In this document: one piece after another, positions 16,717 to 27,841 of the stretch
Layout of the letters: the number at the start of each line of letters is the position of its first letter
Position numbering within the stretch: the first letter of the stretch is position 1
NCBI GenBank assembly: GCA_937920635.1
Contig: CAKZUE010000003.1
Location: 1 to 64,000 of the forward strand
Length of the DNA: 64,000 nt
Reading direction: 5' to 3'
From: an uncultured Bryobacteraceae bacterium
GTDB taxonomy: Bacteria > Acidobacteriota > Terriglobia > Bryobacterales > Bryobacteraceae
The notes under the pieces: generated by a model
Databases searched by the model: none
Told to the model about the DNA's origin: nothing
Seen by the model: only the letters and a program-made list of their open reading frames with translations
Made by a program: the position numbers and the translations under genes

Positions 16717-19700
16717 GTGAAGGCCTGGCTGTTGGCAGCGGCTTTGCTGAGCGCGGGGGCGCAACCCCAGGAGCGGTTTCCGAAGCCTGAGCCGGCGCGC
16801 GCGTTCGCGGAGCTGAAGGTGTACGGCGCGGACGGCTCTCCCGTGCGGACGCCGAAAGAGGATTGGGATGAGGCGCGGAGCAAGGCGCGGAGCGACGCGC
16901 GGTGGGCGGCGTGGCTGAAGGAGCAGCGGGCGGAGTGCGATGCGTGGATGGAGGCGCACGCAACGGACCGGGTGGAGTGGATCGCCGGCTGGTGGCACGA
17001 CTATGTGGACGCCCAGACGGGGGCGTTTCTGCCGTGGACGCCCGTGCCTCCGGAGGGCGTATCGGAGAAGGTGATGGGCGGATGGGTGTTCGGGTTCCGC
17101 TCGCGGCACACGCAGAAGATGGTGCAGGCGGCGCGGCTGTGGCGGCTTACCGGCGAGAGCCGCTACGCGGACTGGGTGGTCCGGCAACTGAATTTCTACG
17201 CGGAGAACTACGATAAGTGGCCGGTGCAGACGGAGAAGAGCAAATCGCGGCTGATGTACCAGAGCCTGGACGAGGCGAACGTGCTGGTGCGGCTGGTGGA
17301 GGCGGCGCGGCTGGTGGACGGCCACGCGGCGCCGGCAAGGAAGCGCGACTGGGCGGAGAAGCTGCTGCGTCCGATGGCGCTGCTGGTGGACGACACGTTT
17401 CAGCGGGTGCACAACATCGCGGTGTGGCAGCGCAGCGCGATGGGCATGGCGGCGCTGTATCTGCGGGATGGGGAGCTGTGGCGCAGAGCGGTGGAAGCGC
17501 CGTTCGGACTCCGCAGGCAAATGGCGGACGGGGTGACGGGCGACTATCTGTGGATCGAGCAGTCGTTCGGCTACAACTCGTATGTCGTTTCGGCGGTGCT
17601 GCCGCTGTTTGTGTACGCAGGGCTCGAAGGCAGGCTGGACGAACTGCGGCGGGAGGCGGAGATCGCGGAGAACCTGATGCTGGCGCCTGCCGTGCTGCGC
17701 TTTCCGGACGGGCGGCTGCCGATGCCGGCGGACACGACGGGCGGATTTCAGCGCTGGCCGAACCGGGGGCTGCTGGAGGCGGCGCGGCGGGTGTTTCCGA
17801 CGTGGATCGGGATGGAGGAGGCGAAGAAGCGGCTGAGCTGGGAGACGCTGCTCGATCCGCCGCAGGAAGAAGCAGGGCGGCGGGGCGGCGCCGTGCCGGA
17901 GGTGCGGAGCCGGAATCTCGAGTCGAGCCGCATGGCGGTATTAAAACAGGGCGAGTGGCAATTGTTTTTTCACTACGGGCAACTGGACCGTTCGCACGCG
18001 CAGGCGGAGGCGCTGAACTGGGAAGCCGCTTACGGCGGAACGGACATCACGCACGACGCCGGCACGGTGGGGTACGGCTCGCCCCTGCACCGCGAGTTCT
18101 ACACGCGGGGGCACGCGCACAACGTGGTGTTGATCGACGGAGAGGGACAACAGGGGTGGGCGCCGGGAGAGCTGCTCGGGTTCGATCTGGCGCGCGTGGC
18201 GGCGCGGCAGCCGCGGTACCGGGAAAACGCTACCGTCGAGCGCGATCTGCGGATCACGGGCGGCGTGCTGGAAGACCGCGTGAAGGTGGAGACAACGGAT
18301 CAGCGCGAGCACCGCATCGGGCTGGTGCTGCACGTGCAGGGGCGGGTTCGGCTGCCGGAGGGTTTCCGCGAGGATCCCGAGTTTGGGCTGAAGCACTGGG
18401 AGGGGGCGCGGACGGCGGAGATACCCAATGAAGCCGTGTTCGTGGTGGAATATCCGGGGCTGTTGCTGGAAGTGAAGGTGACGGCGGGCGGGCTGATGCG
18501 GGTGACGCACGCATCGACGCCGGAGGTGGCGCCGCACCGGCGCGAATCGCTGTACTTCGAGCTGAGCGGGCAGCGGGCGGAGTTCATGACGGCGCTGCGG
18601 GTGGTGGAGCGGGCGGCGGCGCCCGGGGCGGGGGAAGATGCGCGCGCGGAGGCCCAGCGGCGGCGGGTGGAGCTGAACCTGCTGGGCGCGGCGGACACGG
18701 AAAGCGGGGAAAGCCGGCGCAACGAGAACGTGCAGTTCAACCTGGTGGACAACAACGCGCTGAAAGAGCTGAACGTGCGGCTGGGGGTGACGGCGACGAT
18801 CGTGCGGGAGTTTCAGCCGGAGCGCGGCTATTTCGGCGCCGAATTTGGAAACCCGCCGGCGGCGCCGCCGCATGCGCCCTTCCGTCCGGGCGGAGATTTC
18901 CACGGAGAGCTGCGCTGGGCGCACCTGAACAGCGTGACGACGGCGCGGACGTTTTTTCAGGTGGGGGATGTGAAACCGGCGCGGGAGAACGACGCGGGCT
19001 TCCGCGCGGGCGGGCGGGCGTGGCGCGAGGCGTGGTGGCAGACACATGGGAGCCTGCGGCTGATCCGCGGGCAGGTGAATGGAAACGTGCTCGTGCCGCG
19101 GGCGGAGGAGCGCACGGCGCTGGCTGCGGATCCGGCGTTGCGGGCGGTGGTGCAGCGGTTTCTGGACGCGTATCCGAGAGAGCCGCCGAACCGCACGGAC
19201 ATCAACCCGCGGGCGCTGAACACGAACTCGCCGCAGCGGATCGATCACCGGATGGGCGGGGCGAGGCTGGATGCAAAGGCGGGGGCGCGCGACGCGGTGG
19301 CGCTCGCCTACGACTTCACGTCGCAGGATGTGGACGCGTTTCAGCTTGTCGCCGGGCAGAACCCCGACACGCACATCAAGAACCACAGGGCGCGGGCGAC
19401 GTGGACGCGGGCGCAGGATGCGCGGACGGTATGGGAGGCAACGGCGGCGTTCGACCGCTTGGGAACGATGCTCGTGCCGGAGCCGAATGCGGTGGGGCCG
19501 ATGGTGATGACCGGAGGTCTGGAGACGCTGGGACCGCAGGCGATCATCCCGCTGGACCGGGCGATGAACGTGTACCGGGCGGCGGTTGCATGGCGCCGGC
19601 AGGAGGGGACGCGGAATTGGCAGGCGGGCATGGAGACCGCCCGGCGTCAGATGAACGGCGCGGAGACGGACGCGCACCGCGGGTTCTTTTCCTTCGGGAA

Positions 19701-21120
19701 CGACTTCGGGCGGGACGCCATCACGAACCTGCGGATGGGGACGCCCTCGAACCACCTCGTGAGCATTGGCGACATTCACCGCGGATTCCGCAGTTGGGAG
19801 ATGGCGGCGTACGCAGGCGGGCGGTTGCGGTGGGGCGCGGCGGCGGACGTTTCGTGGGGGCTGCGCTGGCAGGCGGCGACGAAGCCGTTGGAAGTGAACG
19901 GGCGCAACGTGGTTCCGTATGACAGCGACCTGAACAACTGGGCGCCGTCGCTAGGCGTAGCGCGGCGGCTGGGAACGATGGGCGTATTGCGGGCGGCGGC
20001 GGGCGCGCAGTTCGGCGAGATTTTTCCGGTGACGTACTCGCAGGTGCGGTTCAGCCCGCCGGGGAGCGTGAAGATCGCGGTGCCGGCGCCGGACCTGCTG
20101 GATCCGCTGCGCGCGGATCCAAACAAAGTGAAGGGCAACATCTACGCGCTGGATGCGGAGCTGGCGGCGCCGTACAGCTATCAATACAACGCGAGCTGGG
20201 AGCGCGAACTGGGCAGGCTCGGCCGGCTGGAGGCGGGCTATGTGGGGAGCCGCTCGCACAAGCTGCTGATCATGTGGTACCGGAACCGGGCGCAGCCGGT
20301 GGCGGGAATCCCGCTGACGACGGCGACCATCAACGACCGGCGCCCGGACGCGTCGATCGCGGACCTGCGGTGGGTGCTGAACGGCTCGCGCGGCTATTAC
20401 GACGCGGGGCGGCTGACGTGGGTGATGCGGAGATGGCGGGGGCTGAGCCAGGAGGCGGCGTACTGGTGGAGCAAGGCGATGGACCTGGGCAGCGCGTACA
20501 CGAACACGGCGTATGACGCGGACTCGCGGCTGTCGCGAAGCCAGTGGGAATATGAGACGCGCGGCGACATGAAGGGGCTGAGCGATTTCGACCAGCCGCA
20601 CGCGTTTCTGTGGCGCGGGGCGTGGGCTGTGCCGGGGCGGAGGCGCGCGCTGCGGAATTGGGAGGCGACGGGCGTGGTGCTGCTGAAGAAAGGCACGCCG
20701 TTCACGGTGGTGGCGGGAAGCGATGCGCCGGGCTACGGCAATGTGGACGGCAACGGCGGGGACCGGCCGCACCTGCTCGATCCGTCCATTCCCGGCAGGA
20801 CGATCGGCGATCCGGACACCTCGCGCGCGCGGCTGCCGCGGGCGGCTTTTTTCTACATGAAGCCCGGGGAGCAGCGCGGCAATCTGGGGCGCAACACGTT
20901 CCGCAAGGGCGGCATCGCGAACGTGAATGCGGCGTTGAGCCGGACGTGGACGTTCGACTCGTCCAAAAGGGTGGTGCTGCGGGCGGAGAGCGTGAATCTG
21001 ACGAACACGCCGCAGTTCGCGCCGCCGGGGTTCGAACTGGCCAATCCGAATTTCGGCGCGATCACGAACACGCTGAACGAGGGGCGGACGTTCCGGTTCG
21101 GGTTGCAGCTTGGGTGGTAG
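16717..21120 (+). CDS. Chimera: heparinase II/III-like lyase fused to Oar-like TonB-dependent outer-membrane barrel
   Basis: One uninterrupted frame of 1467 codons from GTG 16717 (signal peptide [15 protein letters not shown]). Residues about 60-400 form an alpha/alpha-toroid with lyase-like residues in VHNIAVWQ (H232 region) and GYNSYV (about 284). Residues 415-640 form the Hepar_II_III beta-sheet domain ([30 protein letters not shown]). A short Ala/Glu/Arg linker (about 628-650) leads to the Oar-type sequence [18 protein letters not shown] and [18 protein letters not shown]. The barrel then continues to the terminal aromatic Trp (LQLGW). Each half is normally a separate protein. The second half lacks its own signal peptide and any carboxypeptidase-like domain. 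If real, a periplasmic lyase would be tethered to its import barrel. A deletion fusion or misassembly cannot be excluded. Confidence 0.8.
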   Translation: MKAWLLAAALLSAGAQPQERFPKPEPARAFAELKVYGADGSPVRTPKEDWDEARSKARSDARWAAWLKEQRAECDAWMEAHATDRVEWIAGWWHDYVDAQTGAFLPWTPVPPEGVSEKVMGGWVFGFRSRHTQKMVQAARLWRLTGESRYADWVVRQLNFYAENYDKWPVQTEKSKSRLMYQSLDEANVLVRLVEAARLVDGHAAPARKRDWAEKLLRPMALLVDDTFQRVHNIAVWQRSAMGMAALYLRDGELWRRAVEAPFGLRRQMADGVTGDYLWIEQSFGYNSYVVSAVLPLFVYAGLEGRLDELRREAEIAENLMLAPAVLRFPDGRLPMPADTTGGFQRWPNRGLLEAARRVFPTWIGMEEAKKRLSWETLLDPPQEEAGRRGGAVPEVRSRNLESSRMAVLKQGEWQLFFHYGQLDRSHAQAEALNWEAAYGGTDITHDAGTVGYGSPLHREFYTRGHAHNVVLIDGEGQQGWAPGELLGFDLARVAARQPRYRENATVERDLRITGGVLEDRVKVETTDQREHRIGLVLHVQGRVRLPEGFREDPEFGLKHWEGARTAEIPNEAVFVVEYPGLLLEVKVTAGGLMRVTHASTPEVAPHRRESLYFELSGQRAEFMTALRVVERAAAPGAGEDARAEAQRRRVELNLLGAADTESGESRRNENVQFNLVDNNALKELNVRLGVTATIVREFQPERGYFGAEFGNPPAAPPHAPFRPGGDFHGELRWAHLNSVTTARTFFQVGDVKPARENDAGFRAGGRAWREAWWQTHGSLRLIRGQVNGNVLVPRAEERTALAADPALRAVVQRFLDAYPREPPNRTDINPRALNTNSPQRIDHRMGGARLDAKAGARDAVALAYDFTSQDVDAFQLVAGQNPDTHIKNHRARATWTRAQDARTVWEATAAFDRLGTMLVPEPNAVGPMVMTGGLETLGPQAIIPLDRAMNVYRAAVAWRRQEGTRNWQAGMETARRQMNGAETDAHRGFFSFGNDFGRDAITNLRMGTPSNHLVSIGDIHRGFRSWEMAAYAGGRLRWGAAADVSWGLRWQAATKPLEVNGRNVVPYDSDLNNWAPSLGVARRLGTMGVLRAAAGAQFGEIFPVTYSQVRFSPPGSVKIAVPAPDLLDPLRADPNKVKGNIYALDAELAAPYSYQYNASWERELGRLGRLEAGYVGSRSHKLLIMWYRNRAQPVAGIPLTTATINDRRPDASIADLRWVLNGSRGYYDAGRLTWVMRRWRGLSQEAAYWWSKAMDLGSAYTNTAYDADSRLSRSQWEYETRGDMKGLSDFDQPHAFLWRGAWAVPGRRRALRNWEATGVVLLKKGTPFTVVAGSDAPGYGNVDGNGGDRPHLLDPSIPGRTIGDPDTSRARLPRAAFFYMKPGEQRGNLGRNTFRKGGIANVNAALSRTWTFDSSKRVVLRAESVNLTNTPQFAPPGFELANPNFGAITNTLNEGRTFRFGLQLGW

Positions 21121-21132
21121 CGGGGCGGCGGT

Positions 21133-22934
<1,802 letters not shown>

Positions 22935-23071
22935 TCGGGAGAATTATACCGGCCCGGAAGGATCGCTCTTCCGGAGGCCGGCGGACGGGGGGGCAGAGCC
23001 GCAGATACAGGCAAATCACCCATAGCCGGGAGGCGGAATCGGATCTATCATGACGGCAGGAGGAGATGCGG

Positions 23072-23572
23072 ATGAGGCGCTTCTTCATGCTGCTCTTTCC
23101 CGTGCTGCTGATGGCATGCGGAGCGGTTCCCTGCCTGGGGCAGGGCGTGGTGGAGTACGGCGCCGCCACCGCGAGCAAGACTGCGGGCGCGGGCGCCCGG
23201 GGCGTTGGCGATGCGCTGGGCAGGATTCTGAAGAAGACCGGCGACGCCTTGGATGGCAAGCAGCAAAGCCCGGCCAAACCGGCTGCGGGCGCTGTGGCCG
23301 TTGCGGGCAAGGCGGGCGGCGGGCCGGGTGTTGCCGCGAAGACGAAAACGGGGAGCAGCGTTGAACCCACGCCGGAGGCGTTGGAGAAGCTCGCCGTGGG
23401 CGCCCCGGCTGAAGAGCTCGAGGCGAAGCTCGGGCTGCCGGCGTTCCGCGTGGTGGTTCCGGAAGAGGGGCGGCTTGTGGAGATCTACCAGTACAGCGCC
23501 AAGGGGCGCGACGTGGGGAGCGTGCGCGTGGTGGATGGGAAGGTGGCGGAAGTGCGTCCGGCGGGGCAGTAG
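23072..23572 (+). CDS. Exported hypothetical protein
   Basis: 166 aa. ATG 23072 is preferred over 23066 because AGGAGG (23058-23063) then has 8-nt spacing. Signal peptide MRRFFMLLFPVLLMACGAVP; the LMAC could be a lipobox, or cleavage may occur after CLGQ. A Gly/Ala/Lys-rich disordered middle (about 25-95) precedes a C-terminal fold of about 65 residues (LEKLAVGAPAEELEAKLGLP, then beta strands IYQYSAKGRDVGSVRVVDGK). That C-terminal part resembles SmpA/OmlA-like small beta domains, but only weakly. No assigned function. Confidence 0.7.
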   Translation: MRRFFMLLFPVLLMACGAVPCLGQGVVEYGAATASKTAGAGARGVGDALGRILKKTGDALDGKQQSPAKPAAGAVAVAGKAGGGPGVAAKTKTGSSVEPTPEALEKLAVGAPAEELEAKLGLPAFRVVVPEEGRLVEIYQYSAKGRDVGSVRVVDGKVAEVRPAGQ

Positions 23573-23618
23573 CGGCCCGGCGCCCGGGCGGCGCGGGCGG
23601 TGTTAGGCTGTGATCGCA

Positions 23619-25493
23619 ATGAGAGTTCGGAGCTTGGTTTGTGCAGGCGTGTGGCTGGCGATGCTGACTTTCGCTGGCGCTCACGCGCAGCAGGCGGAGA
23701 TCTGGCTGACGACGAGCGACAGGCGGGCGCTGCTCGAGCCGCAGGCGGGAGCGGAGTTCACAAGCGAACGAAAGCCTGAGTTGCCGGTGGTGATCGTGGC
23801 CGAGGGGACGGCGTATCAGACGATCGAGGGGTTCGGGGCGTCGATGACGGACTCGGCGGCGTATCTGATCCGGCAGCGGGTGCCGCCGGAGAAGCAGCAG
23901 GAAGTGATGGAGTGGCTGTTCGATTTCCGCAAGGGCATCGGGGTGAGCTTCCTGCGGAATCCCATGGGGGCGTCGGACCTGGCGCGGTTTCATTATTCGT
24001 ACAACGATCTGCCGCCGGGACAGCAGGACATGCGGCTGGAGCGGTTCTCGATCGAGCACGACCGCGCCGACATCCTGCCGCTGCTGAAGCAGGCGCTGCG
24101 GATCAACCCGCTGATCCGGATGATGGGCAGTCCGTGGAGCGCGCCGGGGTGGATGAAGACGAGCGGCTCGATGATCGGGGGCTCGCTGCGGAAGGAGGCG
24201 TATCCGGCGTTTGCGCTGTACTTCCGCAAGTATGTGGAAGCGTACGCGGCCGAGGGCGTGCCGGTGCATTACGTGTCGATGCAGAACGAGCCGCTGTATG
24301 TGCCCAAGGACTATCCGGGCATGTCAGTGACGGCGGCGGAGCAGATCGATTTTCTGAAGAACCATCTGCTGCCGGAGCTGGACGCGGCGCGGCTGAGCAC
24401 GCGGGTGCTGGTGTACGACCACAACTGGGACCGGCCGGAGTATCCCGAGGCGGTGCTGCGGGACAACGTGATTGCGGGCTCGCCGCGGGTGGCGGGCACG
24501 GCGTGGCACTGGTATGGGGGCACGGCGGGGGCGATGACGGTGGTGCATCAGCTCGACCCGAAGCGCGGGCAGTATGTGACCGAGGCGAGCGGCGGGACGT
24601 GGATCGAGGATCAGGTGAAGGCGGACTTCGAGGCGATCGTCCATTCAATGCGGAATTATGCGCGCGCATTTGTGAAGTGGGGGCTGGCGCTGAATGAGAA
24701 GCGCGGGCCGAACGCGGGCGGTTGCAACACGTGCACCGGGCTGATCGAAGTGAACGAGCAGACGGGCGAGGTGGCGAAGACGATCGACTATTACACGCTG
24801 GGGCACTTCAGCCGGTTTGTGCGGCCGGGGGCGGTGCGGGTGTATTCGACGAACGCGCCGGGGGTGATCACGGCGGCATTCGTGAACCGCGACCGGAGCC
24901 GCGTGCTGGTGGCGTTCAACGAGACGCGCCAGGAGCGGCGGTTTCAGGTGGAGTGGCGGGGGAGGTGGATGGAGCTGGCGCTGCCGCCGCTGGGCGGGCT
25001 GACGGCGGTGTGGGCGCGGGGCGTGACGCCGCCCGGGCTGCCGGGCCAGCCGCGCGGGGCTCGGGAGAAGAAGCCGGAGTATGTGATCCCGGCGGTGGGG
25101 CAGCCGCTGCTGGCTTCGAACTATACGAGCCTGCGGGAGCTGCGGACGGAGCCGTGCACAGATGCAGAGGGCGGGTTCAATCTGGGCTACGCGGCGGCGG
25201 GGAGTTGGGCGGGCTTCGAGAACATAGACTTCGGAGCCGGGGTGAGCTGGGTGGATGCGCGCGTGGCGAGCGCGGGCACGGGCGGGACGCTCGAGTTCCG
25301 GCTGGATGCGCCGGACGGGCCGTTGATCGCGCAGGCGCCGCTGCCGGTGACGGGAGGCTGGCAAGCGTGGACGACGGTGAGCGCGCCGGTGACGGGCGCG
25401 GCGGGCGTGCGCGACTTGTATGTGGTGTTCACGAGGCCAGGCGGCAGCGGGGGGCTGGGGAATCTGAACTGGGTGCGGTTCCGGAACGAGTAA
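23619..25493 (+). CDS. Glycoside hydrolase family 30 enzyme with C-terminal CBM6-like module
   Basis: Secreted retaining glycosidase (glucosylceramidase / beta-1,6-glucanase / xylanase family), 624 aa. Start ATG 23619 gives signal peptide VRSLVCAGVWLAMLTFAGAHAQ. The TIM-barrel has the GH30 start motif IEGFGASMTDSAA, acid/base E224 in MQNEP and nucleophile E322 in VTEASGG. A beta-sandwich side domain follows, then a C-terminal module (about 485-624) ending VYVVFTRPGG-like and LNWVRF, typical of CBM6. It converges on the next gene with only 3 bp between stops. The exact substrate is not readable. Confidence 0.92.
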   Translation: MRVRSLVCAGVWLAMLTFAGAHAQQAEIWLTTSDRRALLEPQAGAEFTSERKPELPVVIVAEGTAYQTIEGFGASMTDSAAYLIRQRVPPEKQQEVMEWLFDFRKGIGVSFLRNPMGASDLARFHYSYNDLPPGQQDMRLERFSIEHDRADILPLLKQALRINPLIRMMGSPWSAPGWMKTSGSMIGGSLRKEAYPAFALYFRKYVEAYAAEGVPVHYVSMQNEPLYVPKDYPGMSVTAAEQIDFLKNHLLPELDAARLSTRVLVYDHNWDRPEYPEAVLRDNVIAGSPRVAGTAWHWYGGTAGAMTVVHQLDPKRGQYVTEASGGTWIEDQVKADFEAIVHSMRNYARAFVKWGLALNEKRGPNAGGCNTCTGLIEVNEQTGEVAKTIDYYTLGHFSRFVRPGAVRVYSTNAPGVITAAFVNRDRSRVLVAFNETRQERRFQVEWRGRWMELALPPLGGLTAVWARGVTPPGLPGQPRGAREKKPEYVIPAVGQPLLASNYTSLRELRTEPCTDAEGGFNLGYAAAGSWAGFENIDFGAGVSWVDARVASAGTGGTLEFRLDAPDGPLIAQAPLPVTGGWQAWTTVSAPVTGAAGVRDLYVVFTRPGGSGGLGNLNWVRFRNE

Positions 25494-25496
25494 GCA

Positions 25497-25976
25497 TCAG
25501 TTTTGCCGATTCACGGCCCGCGGCGGGCCGAGGGGACTGGGCGGGCAGTTGTCTTTCTGCACGGTGTAGGCGATGGCCGTGATCTTCCAGCCTTCGGCGG
25601 TTTTGACCAGGTGCACGGCATCGACGCCGCAGTGGCTGAACTGCGCGCCGCGGTGGAAGTCATATTCGGCCCAGAGAGCGGCGAGGCGGCCGCTGATGAG
25701 GACGGCGGGGTTCCACATCCGCTCGAGGGGCGGCTCTTTGGCGGCGGCGATGCGCGAGATGAACTCCTCGCTGGCGGCGGCGCTGACCGAGCCGTCGGGG
25801 CGGAGGGCATGGAATTGGGCGCCGGGGAAGAGAGTGGCGCGGAGAGCCGCCGCATCGCGCTCGGCCATGGCATGGAACGTGCGCTCCACGGCCTGAATGA
25901 CGGCCTGTTTCTCCGCGTCCTGTGACTGCGGGAAGGCGGGGAGCGCGGCGAGGGGGAAAAGCAGGGCGGGCTTCAT
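25497..25976 (-). CDS. Exported NTF2/SnoaL-like protein
   Basis: 159 aa. The start at 25976 has AAAGGA 8 nt upstream and gives signal peptide MKPALLFPLAALPAFPQ; the frame is open further upstream without merit. The mature part begins with the NTF2-like helix AVIQAVERTFHAMAERDAAALRATLFP and ends with beta strands VDAVHLVKTAEGWKITAIAYT, matching the nuclear transport factor 2-like fold used by small hydrolases and isomerases. No catalytic residues can be assigned. The start overlaps the stop of the 86-aa gene as ATGA (25973-25976). Confidence 0.8.
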   Translation of the reverse strand: MKPALLFPLAALPAFPQSQDAEKQAVIQAVERTFHAMAERDAAALRATLFPGAQFHALRPDGSVSAAASEEFISRIAAAKEPPLERMWNPAVLISGRLAALWAEYDFHRGAQFSHCGVDAVHLVKTAEGWKITAIAYTVQKDNCPPSPLGPPRAVNRQN

Positions 25977-26233
25977 GGGTGGTCCTTTCTGGCGCGGGCG
26001 GGGCAAGGCTCGAGAGTCCATGTATCGATGCCGGTGTGATGGCGGAGGATGTAGCCGCCGCGGTCCGTGCGGACTTTGAAGCAGGCGGCGTCGGGGGTGC
26101 GCCACTGATCGAGGATTTGTTCGATTTCGAACACGGCGCCGCCGGCGCGGAAGCGCACGGGGCGCTCATCGCCTCTGTAACCGGAGTAGCAGTCGACCTC
26201 GACGGCGCCGCCGGCGGGATCGAAGGGGCGCAT
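25973..26233 (-). CDS. Small cytoplasmic hypothetical protein (DUF6504-like)
   Basis: 86 aa, no signal peptide. The sequence has the pattern of a small beta-rich domain: VEVDCYSGYRGDERPVRFR, then FEIEQILDQWRTPD, FKVRTDRGGYILRHH and WTLEP. Similar short proteins are sometimes found beside DNA polymerase/ImuB genes, but no such genes are present here. It is translationally coupled to the NTF2-like gene by a 4-bp overlap. Function unknown; the family name is a tentative memory match. Confidence 0.6.
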   Translation of the reverse strand: MRPFDPAGGAVEVDCYSGYRGDERPVRFRAGGAVFEIEQILDQWRTPDAACFKVRTDRGGYILRHHTGIDTWTLEPCPARARKDHP

Positions 26234-26258
26234 AGCCTCATGCTACGCTTTGACTGGG

Positions 26259-26723
26259 ATGAAGTTGAGCGAGGCTTTTCTGGCGCAGGGGGAACAGGGG
26301 TTCGAGGACCTGCTGCGCCGGGTTTCCATCAGCCGTCTGAGGACGTATCAGTTGTACGAGCCGCTGAAGGTGCGCACGCACCTGCACAAGCTGAACAGCG
26401 AGACGCTGCGCAAGGCGGCGCCGCGGCTCTGGGAGCGGCTGGGGCAGGGCGATGAGGATCTGGCGTCCGATCTGGCGCAGGCGGTGCTGATCGGGCATCT
26501 GGACATGATCATCGCGGCGCTGGATTTTCTGGGCGTGCCGCATCAGGACGGGTTCTTTTCCAAAGACGCGGACGTGAGCGCGTACCTGACGGACGGTTGG
26601 CAGCAGCGCGCCTATGAGGCGCTGAAGGAGCGGTTCCCGGCCAATGTGCTGGTGTTTTATCTGAACCATCTGGGGATCGAGACGGGCAAGGCGGAGGAGA
26701 TTTTCCAGGCACAAGCACGATAG
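26259..26723 (+). CDS. Conserved hypothetical protein
   Basis: 154 aa, mostly helical, no signal peptide. Opening MKLSEAFLAQGEQGFEDLLR, then RLRTYQLYEPLKVRTHLHKL and VLVFYLNHLGIETGKAEEIF. The balanced composition and the absence of low complexity argue that it is a real gene. ATG 26259 is preferred to TTG 26250. TACGCT (26244-26249) ends 9 nt before the ATG. The starts of this gene and the divergent 86-aa gene are 25 bp apart. Function not recognised. Confidence 0.65.
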   Translation: MKLSEAFLAQGEQGFEDLLRRVSISRLRTYQLYEPLKVRTHLHKLNSETLRKAAPRLWERLGQGDEDLASDLAQAVLIGHLDMIIAALDFLGVPHQDGFFSKDADVSAYLTDGWQQRAYEALKERFPANVLVFYLNHLGIETGKAEEIFQAQAR

Positions 26724-26732
26724 GTGCGGAGA

Positions 26733-26855
26733 GCCGCGCGGGAGCGCCGCAGGCGCGACCCAGCGGTCCCAACCCCCCCGCGACAACAACCGCCACCGCA
26801 GCGCAGCCGCCGCCGCGCGGGAGCGCCGCAGGCGCGACCCAGCGGTTCCAACCCC
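26733..26855. repeat. Direct pair of REP-like elements, family 3
   Basis: Two 44-bp near-identical copies at 26733-26776 and 26812-26855, 79 bp apart, each GCCGCGCGGGAGCGCCGCAG followed by GCGCGACCCAGCGGT and CCAACCCC. They differ at one or two positions. They open a 300-bp repeat cluster (26733-27044) with no gene. Confidence 0.65.
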
Positions 26856-26875
26856 GCCGCAGCCCGCCAAAACGG

Positions 26876-26902
26876 GCAGCCCCCGGCCAAGGCGGGGGGA
26901 AC
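26876..26902. repeat. REP-like palindrome, family 2
   Basis: GCAGCCCCCGGCC-AA-GGCGGGGGGAAC, a copy inverted relative to the one at 2386, with one mismatch in the stem. Confidence 0.55.
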
Positions 26903-26908
26903 GGAAAT

Positions 26909-26950
26909 CGGCGAAAATCCGCGCCCGGGCGGGCCTGTCCCCGCTTTGAG
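26909..26950. repeat. REP-like element, family 1 (degenerate)
   Basis: Contains GCGCCCGGGCGGGCCTGTCCCC, the same core as the 60781 and 60823 copies, but the outer arms no longer pair well. Confidence 0.5.
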
Positions 26951-26954
26951 AAAT

Positions 26955-26988
26955 GAAATTGGTGCCAGGCGGGCCTGTCCCCAGTTTT
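26955..26988. repeat. REP-like element, family 1 (GGCGGGCCTGTCCCC type)
   Basis: Arms GAAATTGG and CCAGTTTTC around GTGCCAGGCGGGCCTGTCC. It is nearly identical to the element at 47097. Confidence 0.65.
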
Positions 26989-27003
26989 CCTCGGCTAAGG
27001 GAG

Positions 27004-27044
27004 CTGAGAAAAAGGGGAATTGTGTTCCTGTCCCCTTTTCTCAG
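27004..27044. repeat. REP-like element, family 1 (TGTGTTCCTGTCCCC type), best stem
   Basis: CTGAGAAAAAGGGGA pairs with TCCCCTTTTCTCAG (one extra A) around ATTGTGTTCCTG. The stem of about 14 bp includes CTGAG/CTCAG ends. It ends just before the -10 of the JAMM gene. Confidence 0.7.
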
Positions 27045-27057
27045 GTACTGTTTGGAT

Positions 27058-27522
27058 ATGGTGCGCATTGGCGCCGAGGCGTGGCGGGCGGTGATCGATC
27101 ACTGCCTGAGCGCCGCGCCGGAGGAGGCGTGCGGGATCCTGTTGGGCCGGCGGGAGGGCGGCGGGGTGGTGGTGCTCGACGCCGCCGCGTGCCGAAACGC
27201 GCATCCGGGCGACCGGCGGAAACACTTCCTGATCGACCCGGAACAGCAGCTCGCCATACAGCGTGCCGCGCGCGAGGCAGGGCTCGAGATCCTCGGCTTC
27301 TACCACTCGCATCTCAACGGCAGCGCGCAGCTCTCCGAAGAAGACCGCCGGCAGGCGCACCCGTCCGTGTCGAACGTGATCTTCGCGTTCCGCGACGGCA
27401 AGTTTGTGGAAGCCCGTTCGTGGCGCATCGGCGGCGACGGCGCAGCCGCGGAAGAAGCCATCGTAGTGGAAGGTGTCACCGCGGCGCCGCGCGCCGCATC
27501 AGAGAACGCAGATGGTTGCTGA
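27058..27522 (+). CDS. JAMM/MPN+ metallopeptidase
   Basis: Zinc isopeptidase-like protein, 154 aa. The complete JAMM motif is present: Glu in PEEACGILLG (E22/E23), H83-S-H85, Ser93 and Asp96 (HSHLNGSAQLSEED). Bacterial members (Mec/CysO-type) trim C-terminal extensions from sulfur-carrier proteins. The rhodanese gene overlapping by 11 bp supports a sulfur-transfer role. An upstream in-frame extension to 26953 only translates the repeats, so ATG 27058 is chosen; TACTGT (27046-27051) ends 6 nt before it, consistent with a leaderless mRNA. Confidence 0.88.
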   Translation: MVRIGAEAWRAVIDHCLSAAPEEACGILLGRREGGGVVVLDAAACRNAHPGDRRKHFLIDPEQQLAIQRAAREAGLEILGFYHSHLNGSAQLSEEDRRQAHPSVSNVIFAFRDGKFVEARSWRIGGDGAAAEEAIVVEGVTAAPRAASENADGC

Positions 27523-27802
27523 ATTGTCTCCTTCCCAGGCGAAGAGCCTGATCGGGCAGAACCCGGACGTGCAATTCGTCGATGTGCGCGAGCCGCACGA
27601 GCGGCTCGCGTGCGCGATCCCCGGCACGCTGCACATTCCGCTGGGCGCGCTGCCGCGCCACCTGCACAAGCTGGACCCGGAGCGGCCGGTGATCGTGCAC
27701 TGCAAAAGCGGCATGCGCTCGGCCGCCGCGTGCCAGTTGCTGCGGCAATTGGGCTTCCGCGAAGTCTACAACCTGCGCGGCGGCATCGACGCCTGGGCCT
27801 GA
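27512..27802 (+). CDS. Rhodanese-domain sulfurtransferase
   Basis: Single-domain rhodanese, 96 aa, cytoplasmic. Motifs are VQFVDVREPHE, the active-site loop HCKSGMRS with catalytic Cys64, and the C-terminal LRGGIDAWA. The six-residue loop is typical of sulfurtransferases rather than phosphatases. It starts inside the JAMM gene (11-bp overlap), so both products are probably made together, fitting persulfide delivery to a JAMM-processed carrier protein; that carrier is not in the window. Confidence 0.9.
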   Translation: MVAELSPSQAKSLIGQNPDVQFVDVREPHERLACAIPGTLHIPLGALPRHLHKLDPERPVIVHCKSGMRSAAACQLLRQLGFREVYNLRGGIDAWA

Positions 27803-27841
27803 TACTGTAGAAGCGGGGCCCGGAGGCGGCCCTGCTTTCCG

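Noticed and set aside
26953-27057. Upstream extension of the JAMM protein from ATG 26953
   Set aside because: It only translates REP-like repeats; the JAMM domain starts naturally at 27058.
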